DNA of 64,000 bases from JAKAVN01 sp963734845 (GCA_963734845.1 CAVTIS010000018.1:496001-560000), one strand, 5' to 3'. Positions 36,086 to 44,759 are shown, counted from the stretch's first letter. The notes: generated by a model from the letters alone, not told the origin. Program-made: numbers and translations.

Positions 36086-37333
36086 TCACCGCGAGAGGGC
36101 ACCTACCGTGATCCCGGAAGCATCGCCGAGTTCGGTAAGCGGGCCAGAAATCGCGGCTATGGGGACCGCGTTGCCGTTACTGCCTGACGGATATTCGGTC
36201 ACGCTGGCGTTCGCGCTCAAGAAGCCACCAATATGATTCGTCACGAATATGTTGCCGTCCTTATCGAGCGCGATCCCTGTCGGTTGAGATAGCGCAGTGG
36301 ACGGACCTGAAATGGTGCTGAGCGGAACCGCGTTCCCTGTCGCGTTGGCAGCGTACTCCATGATCGCGTTTGCCTCCGAATCGGTCACGAAGATGTTGCC
36401 GCGCGAATCTAGTGCAATCCCTCTTGCGCTGTACAACGCGGTCATCGGACCCGCGATCCGGTTGAGCGGTGGCGTGTGACCATTGCTGTTTGCTCGAAAC
36501 TTGGCGATGCCCTCGTTGCCGGGATTTAGCACGTAAAGGTCGCCGCCTCGGTCAAGTGCTAATCCGACAGGTCGATATATCCAATAGTGAGGAAAACTTT
36601 GAACATACCGTCGGCCGACGATTCTGGCCATGGGCGGCACGTTGCCATTGCTGCCAGGAGGATAAATCGCAACGTCGCCGTCAGCTGGCATATAAGTGTC
36701 TCCTCCGATCCAAAAGCTGTTCGTGACGTAGATTCTTCCGTCCTCGTCCAGCGCGATGCCACTTGGCTCGTGCAGCTCTGCAGCAGGACCTGAAATGGTC
36801 CGCGTCGGAATGACATCGCCATTGCTGCCCGGCGCGTAGATGTTGATCCTGACCTTCGCGCCGTATCCTTGATTCACGACGTAGATGTTGCCCCGAGCAT
36901 CTACGGCAATCGCCGAAGCCTGTGAAAGCCCAGTCGCGGGGCCCGAGATGATCGTCAACGGCGCGACGTTGCCGTTGCTTCCCAGCGCATAGGTCGTGAT
37001 TCTGTCGCGGCTGGCTACATAGATCGCAGTTTGAGTAGATCGCGTCGGGTGAATGACAACTGGAACGCTCGTCGGTGATTCAGCGTGCGGCGCTGGCGTC
37101 GGCGACGCTTCGAGCTCAGCCTTTGACGCGTCTGCTGCAGTTCGCGCGAACGCGAAATGGAAGACGGACACGCCGAAGAGAAATCCGGCTATCAGCCAGA
37201 TGGTTGCAACACCGGCTATCGCTCGAAATGCCGCCGGCGCACGCCGCCATCGCACGGCGGTGTAAATCACGCTCCCGAGCATGAGTGCCGCTGCGCTCAG
37301 CGCAGGCGCAACCCAAGGATTGAATCCCCCCAT
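36086..37333 (-). CDS. Membrane-anchored NHL-repeat beta-propeller
   Basis: 415 residues. Two N-terminal membrane helices flank VRWRRAPAAFRAIAG; after a linker (SPTPAPHAESPTSVP) come about six NHL-type repeats, each with a segment like GIALDSRGNIFVTDSEANAI and a YAPGSNGNV strand, forming a beta-propeller outside the membrane. Such propellers usually bind proteins or sugars. No strong ribosome site is seen before 37333. It is the first gene of a tightly packed minus-strand run with its anchor paralogue and the sunset-domain protein. Confidence 0.75.
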   Translation of the reverse strand: MGGFNPWVAPALSAAALMLGSVIYTAVRWRRAPAAFRAIAGVATIWLIAGFLFGVSVFHFAFARTAADASKAELEASPTPAPHAESPTSVPVVIHPTRSTQTAIYVASRDRITTYALGSNGNVAPLTIISGPATGLSQASAIAVDARGNIYVVNQGYGAKVRINIYAPGSNGDVIPTRTISGPAAELHEPSGIALDEDGRIYVTNSFWIGGDTYMPADGDVAIYPPGSNGNVPPMARIVGRRYVQSFPHYWIYRPVGLALDRGGDLYVLNPGNEGIAKFRANSNGHTPPLNRIAGPMTALYSARGIALDSRGNIFVTDSEANAIMEYAANATGNAVPLSTISGPSTALSQPTGIALDKDGNIFVTNHIGGFLSANASVTEYPSGSNGNAVPIAAISGPLTELGDASGITVGALSR

Positions 37334-37375
37334 AGCGTTTTTTGACGATTCGCGGCCCCGCTAGTCCTCCCCGCT

Positions 37376-37870
37376 TCAGTCGCCGACAACGAGCGACCTG
37401 AAGATGAACTCGCCAGCCGTTCCGGCCGGCCCGTACCAGCAAGCGAGAAGATAACGATCGCCACCCTGACTCGCCTGAAAACCCTGAACTATCGATGTGA
37501 GTCTTGAAAGAGTTTCTTCGGCTCGGCTCTGCGAACTGGCGGAACAGACCATGACTCTGTGCGCGGCGCGAGCAGCCAGCAGCTTTTCAAAATCGTATAA
37601 AATTGCATCCCAGTCGCCCCATTCTGATTCGAGCATTAGAGGAATGTTTAGGAGATTCCCATCTTGCCTGGTGTGCGCGGTGCCGTCCCATAACCACGCT
37701 CCGACACTATCGGAGGATAGCCAACTGTGACCGCCTTTCTCGGCCGCGCTGCCAACGGCCGCTTTTACCGCGCGGGTCCAGTCGGGGTTGCTCCACGCTG
37801 GCGCTTCCGGGTTTTCACACAGTTTAGCGAGCGACGCTTTAATCTCCGCCTCCAAGCGAGTTAGTGCCAT
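37376..37870 (-). CDS. Hypothetical with nuclease-like ESEW...DFEKLL motif
   Basis: 164 residues. A helical N-terminal part (MALTRLEAEIKASLAKL) is followed by WLWDGTAHT, then IPLMLESEWGDWDAILYDFE and KLLAARAAHRVMVCSAS. A strand-ending Glu, then Asp/Glu and hydrophobic strands resemble the core of PD-(D/E)XK-type proteins, but the lysine is not clearly in place; this is inference. GGGGGAG about 7 nt before the ATG at 37870 supports the start. It lies 42 nt upstream of the NHL gene, probably in the same transcript. Confidence 0.55.
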   Translation of the reverse strand: MALTRLEAEIKASLAKLCENPEAPAWSNPDWTRAVKAAVGSAAEKGGHSWLSSDSVGAWLWDGTAHTRQDGNLLNIPLMLESEWGDWDAILYDFEKLLAARAAHRVMVCSASSQSRAEETLSRLTSIVQGFQASQGGDRYLLACWYGPAGTAGEFIFRSLVVGD

Positions 37871-38243
37871 CTTTTCGACTCCCCCTTCGATTGCGACCGA
37901 TCTTACCCTCAAGCGCGTGGCGGCTTAAGCGTATTTGCGCGTAGACCGTCCACAGGAGCCCCGGTGAACGTGGTGAACCTCGTGAACCTCGCGCGCATCG
38001 ATTTCGTCGTCGCGTCGCAGTAGCGGTCCGCCCTACCCGACCGCGGCCGCGCGCGGTGAGCGCTGCACAGTTATCGCTCCCGCGACGAAGTTGCCGGCGG
38101 CCGGCGCGATAAACGACCGTACGCGCGCGGCGAGCGATGCCAGCGCGGCCCTGTCTCGGCTGAAGGCCGAACGGGGCGTCGCGGGATGACCGGATGGAAG
38201 GGTTTCCCTGCGGTCTCGAAGGTCGTCCCGGCGGCCCAACGCT
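37871..38243. other. Intergenic stretch with a 38-bp repeat copy
   Basis: Contains, at 37967-38004, a segment (aacgtggtgaacctcgt...) that recurs with few changes at 39280-39317. Otherwise nothing recognised. Confidence 0.45.
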
Positions 38244-38757
38244 CTAGTGCGCCGTGATCCTCCCCTTCACAACCCGCGGAAGCGTATGCATCGGATGCTC
38301 TTGAAGGAGTTCGATCGGAATGTTGCCGGCGGCTCCGTGGGTGAACCGCTCGAATTTGTCGGTCAACTCTGGAGTTATCACGTGGTCTACCGCGACTTCG
38401 ATAACGACGCGGTTCTTGTCCCAAAGCGCGGCGTAGTAGAGTGGCTTCAGTCTGAGCAGCTTCAACCTCGCTTCCATCTCGCGTTGGAACCCTTCATCCG
38501 CCGCGACTTGGTCGGCGGAGTCGTATAGCGGCTGCTGGTCGACCGGGATGGGGTTGACGCCGGGCTTTTGCGGGGACTTCGGTGATGGGATAGTTCGGGT
38601 TCTGACTGCCCGGCGTCGGCGTCGATTCATTGGCGATCGTACAGACGCCCGGAGACGTCTGCGTCCGCGCCGGCGCTGCGAGGGCCAGGGCGACGACCAG
38701 GGCCAGAGGCACCAGCCTCACGGAGCTATGCGTCGCAGGCAACTGTCGAGCGGGCAC
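38244..38757 (-). pseudogene. Secreted hypothetical protein, frameshifted
   Basis: From 38757 the first frame gives a signal peptide (VRLVPLALVVALALAAPART) and a short mature start (QNPNYPITEVP). At about 38573-38578, next to a CCCC run, the sensible continuation (PQKPGVNPIPVDQQPLYDSA, then EMEARLKLLRLKPLYYAALW and ending VVKGRITAH) is in another frame, stopping at 38244. Joined, it is ~170 residues, exported, unrecognised family. Its start overlaps the end of the upstream gene by 32 nt. Confidence 0.6.
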
Positions 38758-39193
38758 GCCTAATCACCGGCTGGAAGCTTCGACCGAACCAGCGAAGGTT
38801 CGCTCCCCCCAGATCGGAGTATCGAGTATGCCTCTGTCCGGCGTCTGTGGCGACTCGCCCTGTTTTTTGCCGGCCTCCAAAATCAGACGTCCCGGCGGAG
38901 GTCGCAATTTTTACGAACGCCTGTCCGAGCTCGGCAACCGTACGAGGGTCGGGTTGAAAGTAGTACTCGAGCGTCTGGCGCTCCGCGTCCGTGAGTTTCG
39001 CCGAATTGCCGGTCCAGCTTCTGGACCAGCCTTTTTCCAACAAATCGGCGCGTTCGCTGAAGAGGCGCAACTCGTTAAGGGTTGACCACCACCAAAGGTC
39101 GAAGACCACACGCTCCAGACCCTCCCGCCGCTTGCGCTCCGCGGCGGCGCTATGTGTGACGATGTAATCCGCTATATCGTAAACAGAGGCCAT
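38726..39193 (-). CDS. Hypothetical helical protein
   Basis: 155 residues, unrecognised, mostly helical (IADYIVTHSAAAERKRREGL, WWWSTLNELRLFSERADLLE) with a C-terminal stretch of lower complexity. GGGAGG lies 6 nt before the ATG at 39193, an excellent site, so the in-frame start at 39280 is rejected. First gene of the cargo next to the tRNA end; overlaps the secreted-protein gene. Confidence 0.6.
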   Translation of the reverse strand: MASVYDIADYIVTHSAAAERKRREGLERVVFDLWWWSTLNELRLFSERADLLEKGWSRSWTGNSAKLTDAERQTLEYYFQPDPRTVAELGQAFVKIATSAGTSDFGGRQKTGRVATDAGQRHTRYSDLGGANLRWFGRSFQPVIRRARSTVACDA

Positions 39194-39279
39194 TTGAATC
39201 CTCCCGAGAAAGGAATCGGCCGACCCTTTCGCTTCGCCCCGATTTATCCACGCTGCGGGCGCGGTTCGCAATGGCGCCA

Positions 39280-39480
39280 AACGTGGTGAACCTCGTCAAC
39301 CTCGGCGTACATCGATTTTTAACCCTCACATCCCTCACATCCTTCACATCCCTCACATCCCTCACACATACCTCACAGCTTTTTGCGAATCTGAATGCGA
39401 AAGACGGCATTCGGGATAGATGCCCCGACCAAGCCGCTCTCCTGGCGTTTTCTGCAATTCTGCATACATTGAGCATACAT
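39280..39480. repeat. Right-end repeat cluster of the element
   Basis: Contains the second copy of the 38-bp segment (39280-39317), then six tandem 9-bp units of the type CCYTCACAT (39323-39379), and GCATACATTGAGCATACAT at 39462-39480, which nearly matches 23914-23933 at the left end. Confidence 0.65.
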
Positions 39481-39631
39481 CGGTCGGCAGCGAGGTCGGA
39501 ATCTGACGAGCCCAGTGTTCATTTTTGGGCTGACTTAATTTAGTTTTCTACAGTGGCGCGTCAGAAGACGTTGCACGAGAAGGGGTTTCTCGCCGATTCC
39601 TGTCTAAGTAGTTGATTTTGCTGAGGGTTAT

Positions 39632-39677
39632 TTGGAGCGGGTGATCGGTTTCGAACCGACGACCTTGTGCTTGGCAA
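39632..39677. repeat. attR: 46-bp repeat within tRNA-Gly
   Basis: Identical to 23737-23782. Covers the tRNA from the anticodon loop through the encoded CCA plus one base, so the integrated element restores an intact tRNA. Confidence 0.9.
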
Positions 39678-39708
39678 GCACACGCTCTACCAACTGAGCT
39701 ACACCCGC
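39633..39708 (-). tRNA. tRNA-Gly (GCC)
   Basis: 76 nt including an encoded CCA. Acceptor GCGGGTG/CACCCGC, D-arm TAGCTCAGTTGGTAGAGC, anticodon loop TTGCCAA (anticodon GCC), T-arm with GGTTCGAAACC. Its 3' half is the integration site of the element to its left. Confidence 0.95.
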
Positions 39709-39802
39709 TCCCAGGCTTTCGTGCGCAGCGCGGCCGACACGGCCGGATAGCGCGCGGCCTACACGGCCGGATAGATCGATGTATCCGCCCGCGCGCGGCT
39801 TG

Positions 39803-40387
39803 TCAAACCGCTGCCCGCCGCGCTGGAGGCTTCATTCGCGAGCTAAGCACCGCCCGCGCCTTCATATAGTAGTCGACGCCGGACCACACGCTCACCGCCA
39901 TCGCGATCCACAGCACGAACATCCCGGCCGCGAAAAAATCCACGTGGAAATAAACGTAATTGATTAACAGCCCCTGGATCGCGATCGACTGCAACACCAT
40001 CTTGTACTTGCCGAGCTCCTCGGCGGCCATCACCTGCCCCTCTGCCGCCGCCATCGCGCGCAACCCCGTGACCGCGATCTCGCGCGTCACCAGCACCACC
40101 ACCATCCAGGCTGGCACGCGCGGAAACCGCGGCATCGCGGCGAGCATGATCAGCGCCGCAGTCACCACCAGCTTATCTGCCAGAGGGTCGAGGAACTTGC
40201 CGAGCGTGGTGCCCGAGCCGTAGCTGCGCGCGATATAGCCGTCGAAGAAGTCGCTGAGCGTGGCGACGAAAAACACCCCACCCGCCATCGCTGACGGCCC
40301 CGGCCCCGCATACATCAGCAGCCACACCAGCACCGGCACCAGTGCGATACGCATCAGAGTCAGCAAATTGGGCGCGGTCAGTTCCAT
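39803..40387 (-). CDS. pgsA: CDP-diacylglycerol--glycerol-3-phosphate 3-phosphatidyltransferase
   Basis: 194 residues, normal length. It makes phosphatidylglycerol phosphate, the first committed step to phosphatidylglycerol and cardiolipin, in the inner membrane. The CDP-alcohol phosphotransferase motif D-x2-DG-x2-AR-x8-G-x3-D-x3-D is complete in SDFFDGYIARSYGSG through LGKFLDPLADK (about residues 45-72). Several hydrophobic helices follow. The start MELTAPNLLTLMRI is typical of the family. It marks the beginning of the conserved chromosomal block to the right of tRNA-Gly. Confidence 0.95.
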   Translation of the reverse strand: MELTAPNLLTLMRIALVPVLVWLLMYAGPGPSAMAGGVFFVATLSDFFDGYIARSYGSGTTLGKFLDPLADKLVVTAALIMLAAMPRFPRVPAWMVVVLVTREIAVTGLRAMAAAEGQVMAAEELGKYKMVLQSIAIQGLLINYVYFHVDFFAAGMFVLWIAMAVSVWSGVDYYMKARAVLSSRMKPPARRAAV

Positions 40388-40725
40388 GATGCGGCCTCGA
40401 GGCCCCTACCCTGCTTTCTTTTGTCGTGCCCTCGACGCCTTGATACGAACCTTCCGATCCCAAGAATATGGCAATCCATTATGGGGGGCAATCAAGCCCG
40501 TCGTAGGGCGCGCTGCGGCCTGCCTTGTACTCAACTTGACGGGCCGCATTTGGCTCGCATACGGTCAAACATGATCGGTTTACCCCACTGCGGCAGTTAC
40601 TTCTTCGCCCTACTCGTTTCGCGGGCCGCATCCTCGCTCGATAGTGTCGCCGCCGCTTTTACGCCAGGCCTGCTGCCAGAACCAATATCAGGACTGGTAT
40701 CAAGACTGGCATCAGGGCTGACATC
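40388..40725. other. Divergent intergenic region between pgsA and nadB
   Basis: About 340 nt that should hold both promoters. Short frames here are not convincing. Its right end contains the 12-bp tandem repeat listed separately. Confidence 0.4.
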
Positions 40726-40733
40726 ATGACTCG
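40686..40733. repeat. 12-bp tandem repeat across the nadB start
   Basis: Four units: TATCAGGACTGG, TATCAAGACTGG, CATCAGGGCTGA, CATCATGACTCG. The last unit contains the nadB ATG, and the expected ribosome-site region lies within the array. Confidence 0.6.
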
Positions 40734-42366
40734 TCCGATGACGCCGACCGCAAGCGCCACCTTCGAGAGCGACTACCTGGTGATCGGCGGCGGAATCGCC
40801 GGACTCATCTTCGCGATCAAGGCGGCTGAGACTGGCACCGTTACGGTGCTGACCAAGGCCGCGAGCAACGAGGCCAACACCGCCTACGCGCAGGGCGGAA
40901 TCGCCAGCGTCTGGAGCGTCGACGATTCGTTCGAGTCGCACGTCGACGACACGCTGCGCGCCGGCGCCGGGCTATGCAGCCGGCACGCGGTTGAAACCAT
41001 CGTGCGCGACGGCCCCGAAGCGGTGCGCGAACTTATCGCCCTCGGCACGCGCTTCACCCGCGTCGAGGAAGGCGGCGAAGACGAATACGACCTCGGCCGC
41101 GAGGGCGGCCACAGCCATCGCCGCGTGCTCCACGCGCAAGACCTGACCGGGCGCGAAATCATGCGCGCGCTGGGCGAAGCGGCCGGCGCGCGGCGCAACA
41201 TCCGCGTGCTCGAAAACAAAATCGCGGTCAATCTGCTGGTCGAGCCCGGCGCGCCGTACGACGGCGCCCGCGGCGCGCGATGCTGGGGGGCCTACGTCCT
41301 CGATCGCGCCAGCGGCGCGGTCGACAAATTCGTCGCACGCGCCACCCTGCTCGCCACCGGAGGCGCCGGCAAGGTCTATCTCTACACGACCAATCCCGAC
41401 ATCGCCTCGGGCGATGGCGTCGCGATGGGTTATCGGGCCGGAGCGCCGGTCGCCAACATGGAATTCATCCAGTTCCATCCGACCTGCCTCTACCATCCGG
41501 CCGCCAAATCGTTTCTCATCTCGGAGGCATTGCGCGGTGAGGGTGCGATCCTCCGACTGCCCGACGGCACGCCCTTCATGAAGAGCTACCATCCCGACGG
41601 CGAACTCGCGCCGCGCGACGTCGTCGCCCGCGCGATCGATTCCGAGATGAAGCGTCACGGGCTGGATTACGTGCTGCTCGACATCAGCCATCGGCCGGCC
41701 GATTTCGTACGCGGACGCTTTCCCAATATCTTCAACCGATGCTTGAGCTTTGGCTTTGACCTGACTCGCGTACCAATTCCCGTCGTGCCCGCAGCGCATT
41801 ACATGTGCGGAGGGCTGGTGACCGACCTCGACGCGCGCACCCCGCTCGCTCAGCTATACGCGGCCGGTGAGACCGCGATGACCGGGCTGCACGGCGCTAA
41901 TCGACTCGCGTCGAACTCGCTACTGGAAGCGGCCGTGATGGGCCGGCGCGCCGCGGCTGCGGCGCGCGCGGATGCCGCCGACACCGGAGAGCGGCGGGCG
42001 CCGGATTTTCCAAGGTGGGATCCCGGGCGCGCGATGCGCAGCGAGGAGCGCGTGCTGATAACTCAAAGCTGGGATGAGATTCGGCGCCTGATGTGGAACT
42101 ACGTCGGCATCGTGCGCAGTGATGCGCGCCTTGAGCGCGCGATGCGCCGCCTTCAGCTAATCAAACAGGAGGTCTACGGCTACTACTGGGATCATCTTAT
42201 CGACTCCGACCTGATCGAGCTGCGCAACCTGGTCGAAGTCGCCGAGCTGGTGGTACGTTCGGCGACGGCGCGCAAGGAGTCACGCGGGCTGCATTACACG
42301 ATCGACTATCCCGAACGCGACGACGCCTCGTGGCTGCACGACACCGTGATCGCGAAGGGCGCGTAA
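40726..42366 (+). CDS. nadB: L-aspartate oxidase
   Basis: 546 residues. A cytoplasmic FAD enzyme oxidising L-aspartate to iminoaspartate for de novo NAD synthesis with NadA. Visible: the FAD-binding DYLVIGGGIAGLIFAIKAAE near residue 17; SNEANTAYAQGGIA; the substrate region EGGHSHRRVLHAQDLTGREI; GGAGKVYLYTTNP; EFIQFHPTCLY; ARDVVARAI-type segment; GLHGANRLASNSLLEA; and a C-terminal helical domain ending in a conserved YTIDYPERDD. All match nadB rather than succinate dehydrogenase. nadA and nadC are not adjacent. The ATG lies in a tandem repeat and no clear ribosome site is seen; the second Met (residue 5) is an alternative. Confidence 0.95.
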   Translation: MTRPMTPTASATFESDYLVIGGGIAGLIFAIKAAETGTVTVLTKAASNEANTAYAQGGIASVWSVDDSFESHVDDTLRAGAGLCSRHAVETIVRDGPEAVRELIALGTRFTRVEEGGEDEYDLGREGGHSHRRVLHAQDLTGREIMRALGEAAGARRNIRVLENKIAVNLLVEPGAPYDGARGARCWGAYVLDRASGAVDKFVARATLLATGGAGKVYLYTTNPDIASGDGVAMGYRAGAPVANMEFIQFHPTCLYHPAAKSFLISEALRGEGAILRLPDGTPFMKSYHPDGELAPRDVVARAIDSEMKRHGLDYVLLDISHRPADFVRGRFPNIFNRCLSFGFDLTRVPIPVVPAAHYMCGGLVTDLDARTPLAQLYAAGETAMTGLHGANRLASNSLLEAAVMGRRAAAAARADAADTGERRAPDFPRWDPGRAMRSEERVLITQSWDEIRRLMWNYVGIVRSDARLERAMRRLQLIKQEVYGYYWDHLIDSDLIELRNLVEVAELVVRSATARKESRGLHYTIDYPERDDASWLHDTVIAKGA

Positions 42367-42407
42367 ACGGCTGCGCCGGCAGCCAGCGCGTTCCTCTACG
42401 CGTTCAT

Positions 42408-44759
42408 CTAACTGACGGGTTCGACCGGCGCGGCCGGAGCCGCGGCCTTGGGAACATTCGCCTGGAAGCTGTACACCAGTTTGTCGTCGGCGAGGTCGAC
42501 CTTGGCCACGCCGCCCTTGCTGAGCGCGCCGAACAGCACCTGGTCGGCTAAAGCGCGAGCGACTTCGGACTCGATCAGCCGACCCAGCGGCCGCGCGCCG
42601 AAGCGCGGATCGTAGCCCTTTTGCGCGAGCCACTTGCGCGCGGCCTGCGAAACCTCGAGCTTCACCTTCTGCGCCGCCAGCCGCTCGGCCAACTCGCCCA
42701 CGAACTTGTCGACCACGCGGGCGATGACCTCGGGGCCAAGGCCGGCGAACTCGATTATCGCGGAGAGCCGATTGCGGAACTCGGGACTGAACATCCGGTC
42801 GATCGCGCTACGCGGATTGCCGGTCGTGACGTCGGTGCCGAATCCGATCATCGTGCGCGCCAGCTCTTGCGCGCCGGCGTTGGTGGTCATCACGATGATC
42901 ACGTTGCGGAAATCGGCCTTACGCCCGTTGTTGTCGGTGAGCGTCGCATGGTCCATCACCTGCAGCAGGATGCTGAACAGGTCGGGATGCGCTTTCTCGA
43001 TCTCGTCGAGCAGCAGCACGCAGTGCGGATTTTTGTTGATCGCGTCGGTCAGCAGACCGCCCTGGTCGAATCCCACATAGCCCGGAGGCGCGCCGATCAG
43101 CCGCGAGACGGTGTGGCGCTCCATGTATTCGCTCATATCGAAGCGTAAAAACTCGACGCCCATCACCTTCGCGAGCTGGCGCGCGACCTCGGTCTTGCCG
43201 ACGCCGGTGGGGCCAGCGAACAGGAATGCGCCAACCGGGCGGTCGGGATGTGCGAGGCCCGAACGCGCAAGTTTGATCGCACGCGCCACCGCAGCAATCG
43301 CCGGGTCCTGTCCGAACACCGCCTGCTTCAACTCATCCTCGAGATTTTGCAGGCGCGCCCGGTCGCTGGAGGACACCGTGCGCTCCGGTATCCGCGCCAT
43401 CCGCGCTACCGTGCGCTCCGAATCGCGCGCGCCCACGGTTACCGCGTCGGGACCACTCGCGCGCAGCCGCGCCGCGACGCCGGCCTCGTCCATCACGTCG
43501 ATCGCCTTGTCGGGCAGGTAGCGGTCATTGATATAGCGCGAGGAGAGATCGACCGCGGCGCGAATCGCCGGCCCGGTGTATCGCACGTTGTGATGCTTTT
43601 CGTAGTAGCTCTTGAGCCCGTTGAGAATCTGCACCGCCTCTTCCACAGTTGGCTCGGGCACGTCGATACGCTGGAAGCGCCGCCCCAACGCTTTGTCGCG
43701 ATCGAACGAGCGCTTGTATTCCTGATAGGTCGTCGATCCGATGCAACGCAAGTCGCCCGAGGCGAGCGCCGGCTTGAGCAGGTTGGAGGCGTCCATCGTC
43801 GATCCCGACGCCGAACCCGCGCCCACGATAGTGTGGATCTCGTCAATGAACAGCACAATCTTCGGATTTCCCGACGCGGCCTTGATCACGGCCTTCAAGC
43901 GTTGTTCGAAGTCGCCGCGAAAGCGGGTGCCGGCGAGCAGCGCGCCCATGTCGAGCGCGTAGATCTCGACGTTTTTTAGCGCCTCAGGCACGCGGCCTTC
44001 GTGGATCGCGAGCGCCAGCCCCTCGGCGAGCGCGGTCTTGCCCACGCCCGCTTCGCCTACGAACACCGGATTGTTCTTGCGCCGGCGCAGCAGAATATGA
44101 ACAGCCCGCTCGATTTCGTTCTTGCGCCCGATCAGCGGATCGATCTTTCCCTTGGCGGCGCGATCGGCGAGGTTTATCGCAAAGCGCTTGAGCGCGCGCG
44201 CCGGAGAAAGTTTTGGCGCGCCCTCTTCGTCGTCGCCCTCGCCCTCCTCGTGCTCGTCCTCGCTCTCGGCCTCGCTCGCGCCACGCACCTGTCGATCGTC
44301 GTCGGCGCCGACCTTGGAGACGCCGTGAGAGACAAAATTGATCACGTCGAAGCGCGTGACGCCTTCCTCTTGCAGAAAATAGAGCGCGTACGACTCGGCC
44401 TCCTGGAACATCGCGATCAGCACGGCCGGCCCGTTTATCTCCTGCCGTCCCGCAGACTGCGCATGCAGCGCCGCGCGCTGAAGCGCCCGCTGAACGCCGG
44501 TGGCGTAGCGCGGCGTGACCTCGACCCCGCGGCCGACGCGCTCGACGCCCTCGTCGAGGTAGCCCTGCAGTTTGCGGCGCAGCGAATCGATATTCGCGCC
44601 GCACTGTTTGAGTACGTTGCTGGTGGTGAAATCATGGAGCATCGCGTACAGCACGTGCTCCAGGCAGACGTATTCGTGGCGCCGACTTTGCGCCTCGGTC
44701 ATCGCTAACTGGAGTGTGACCTGCAACTCGCGGCTAAGCATCACGCCTGGCGAGGCCAT
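42408..44759 (-). CDS. clpA: ATP-dependent Clp protease ATP-binding subunit ClpA
   Basis: 783 residues. AAA+ unfoldase feeding substrates to ClpP. N-domain repeat (about 1-145), an acidic linker DEHEEGEGDDEEG (about 168-180) that is longer than usual, AAA1 with Walker A GEAGVGKTA (235-243) and LFIDEIHTIVGAG, AAA2 with Walker A GPTGVGKTE and LLLDEIEKAHPD, and a C-terminal D2 small domain. The ClpP-docking loop typical of ClpA (IGF/L) fits TMIGFGTD. No middle coiled coil as in ClpB. GGAGGAG lies 8 nt before the ATG. It follows clpS on the same strand. Confidence 0.96.
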   Translation of the reverse strand: MASPGVMLSRELQVTLQLAMTEAQSRRHEYVCLEHVLYAMLHDFTTSNVLKQCGANIDSLRRKLQGYLDEGVERVGRGVEVTPRYATGVQRALQRAALHAQSAGRQEINGPAVLIAMFQEAESYALYFLQEEGVTRFDVINFVSHGVSKVGADDDRQVRGASEAESEDEHEEGEGDDEEGAPKLSPARALKRFAINLADRAAKGKIDPLIGRKNEIERAVHILLRRRKNNPVFVGEAGVGKTALAEGLALAIHEGRVPEALKNVEIYALDMGALLAGTRFRGDFEQRLKAVIKAASGNPKIVLFIDEIHTIVGAGSASGSTMDASNLLKPALASGDLRCIGSTTYQEYKRSFDRDKALGRRFQRIDVPEPTVEEAVQILNGLKSYYEKHHNVRYTGPAIRAAVDLSSRYINDRYLPDKAIDVMDEAGVAARLRASGPDAVTVGARDSERTVARMARIPERTVSSSDRARLQNLEDELKQAVFGQDPAIAAVARAIKLARSGLAHPDRPVGAFLFAGPTGVGKTEVARQLAKVMGVEFLRFDMSEYMERHTVSRLIGAPPGYVGFDQGGLLTDAINKNPHCVLLLDEIEKAHPDLFSILLQVMDHATLTDNNGRKADFRNVIIVMTTNAGAQELARTMIGFGTDVTTGNPRSAIDRMFSPEFRNRLSAIIEFAGLGPEVIARVVDKFVGELAERLAAQKVKLEVSQAARKWLAQKGYDPRFGARPLGRLIESEVARALADQVLFGALSKGGVAKVDLADDKLVYSFQANVPKAAAPAAPVEPVS

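Larger units (their letters stand above)
23737..39677. mobile_element. Integrated element in tRNA-Gly, phage-satellite-like, 15.9 kb
   Basis: Bounded by a perfect 46-bp direct repeat (23737-23782 and 39632-39677) identical to the 3' half of the tRNA-Gly gene. Inside are a tyrosine integrase next to the left end, an AlpA-like regulator, a primase-helicase, a frameshifted terminase large subunit, and minus-strand cargo. No capsid, portal, protease or tail gene was recognised. Both ends also carry 9-bp and 19-bp repeat motifs. Excision between the repeats would remove 15,895 bp and leave a complete tRNA. Confidence 0.85.

Noticed and set aside
39271..39543. Plus-strand frame RFLTLTSLTSFTSLTSLTH as a repeat protein
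   Set aside because: It only translates the 9-bp repeat cluster at the element end; no ribosome site.
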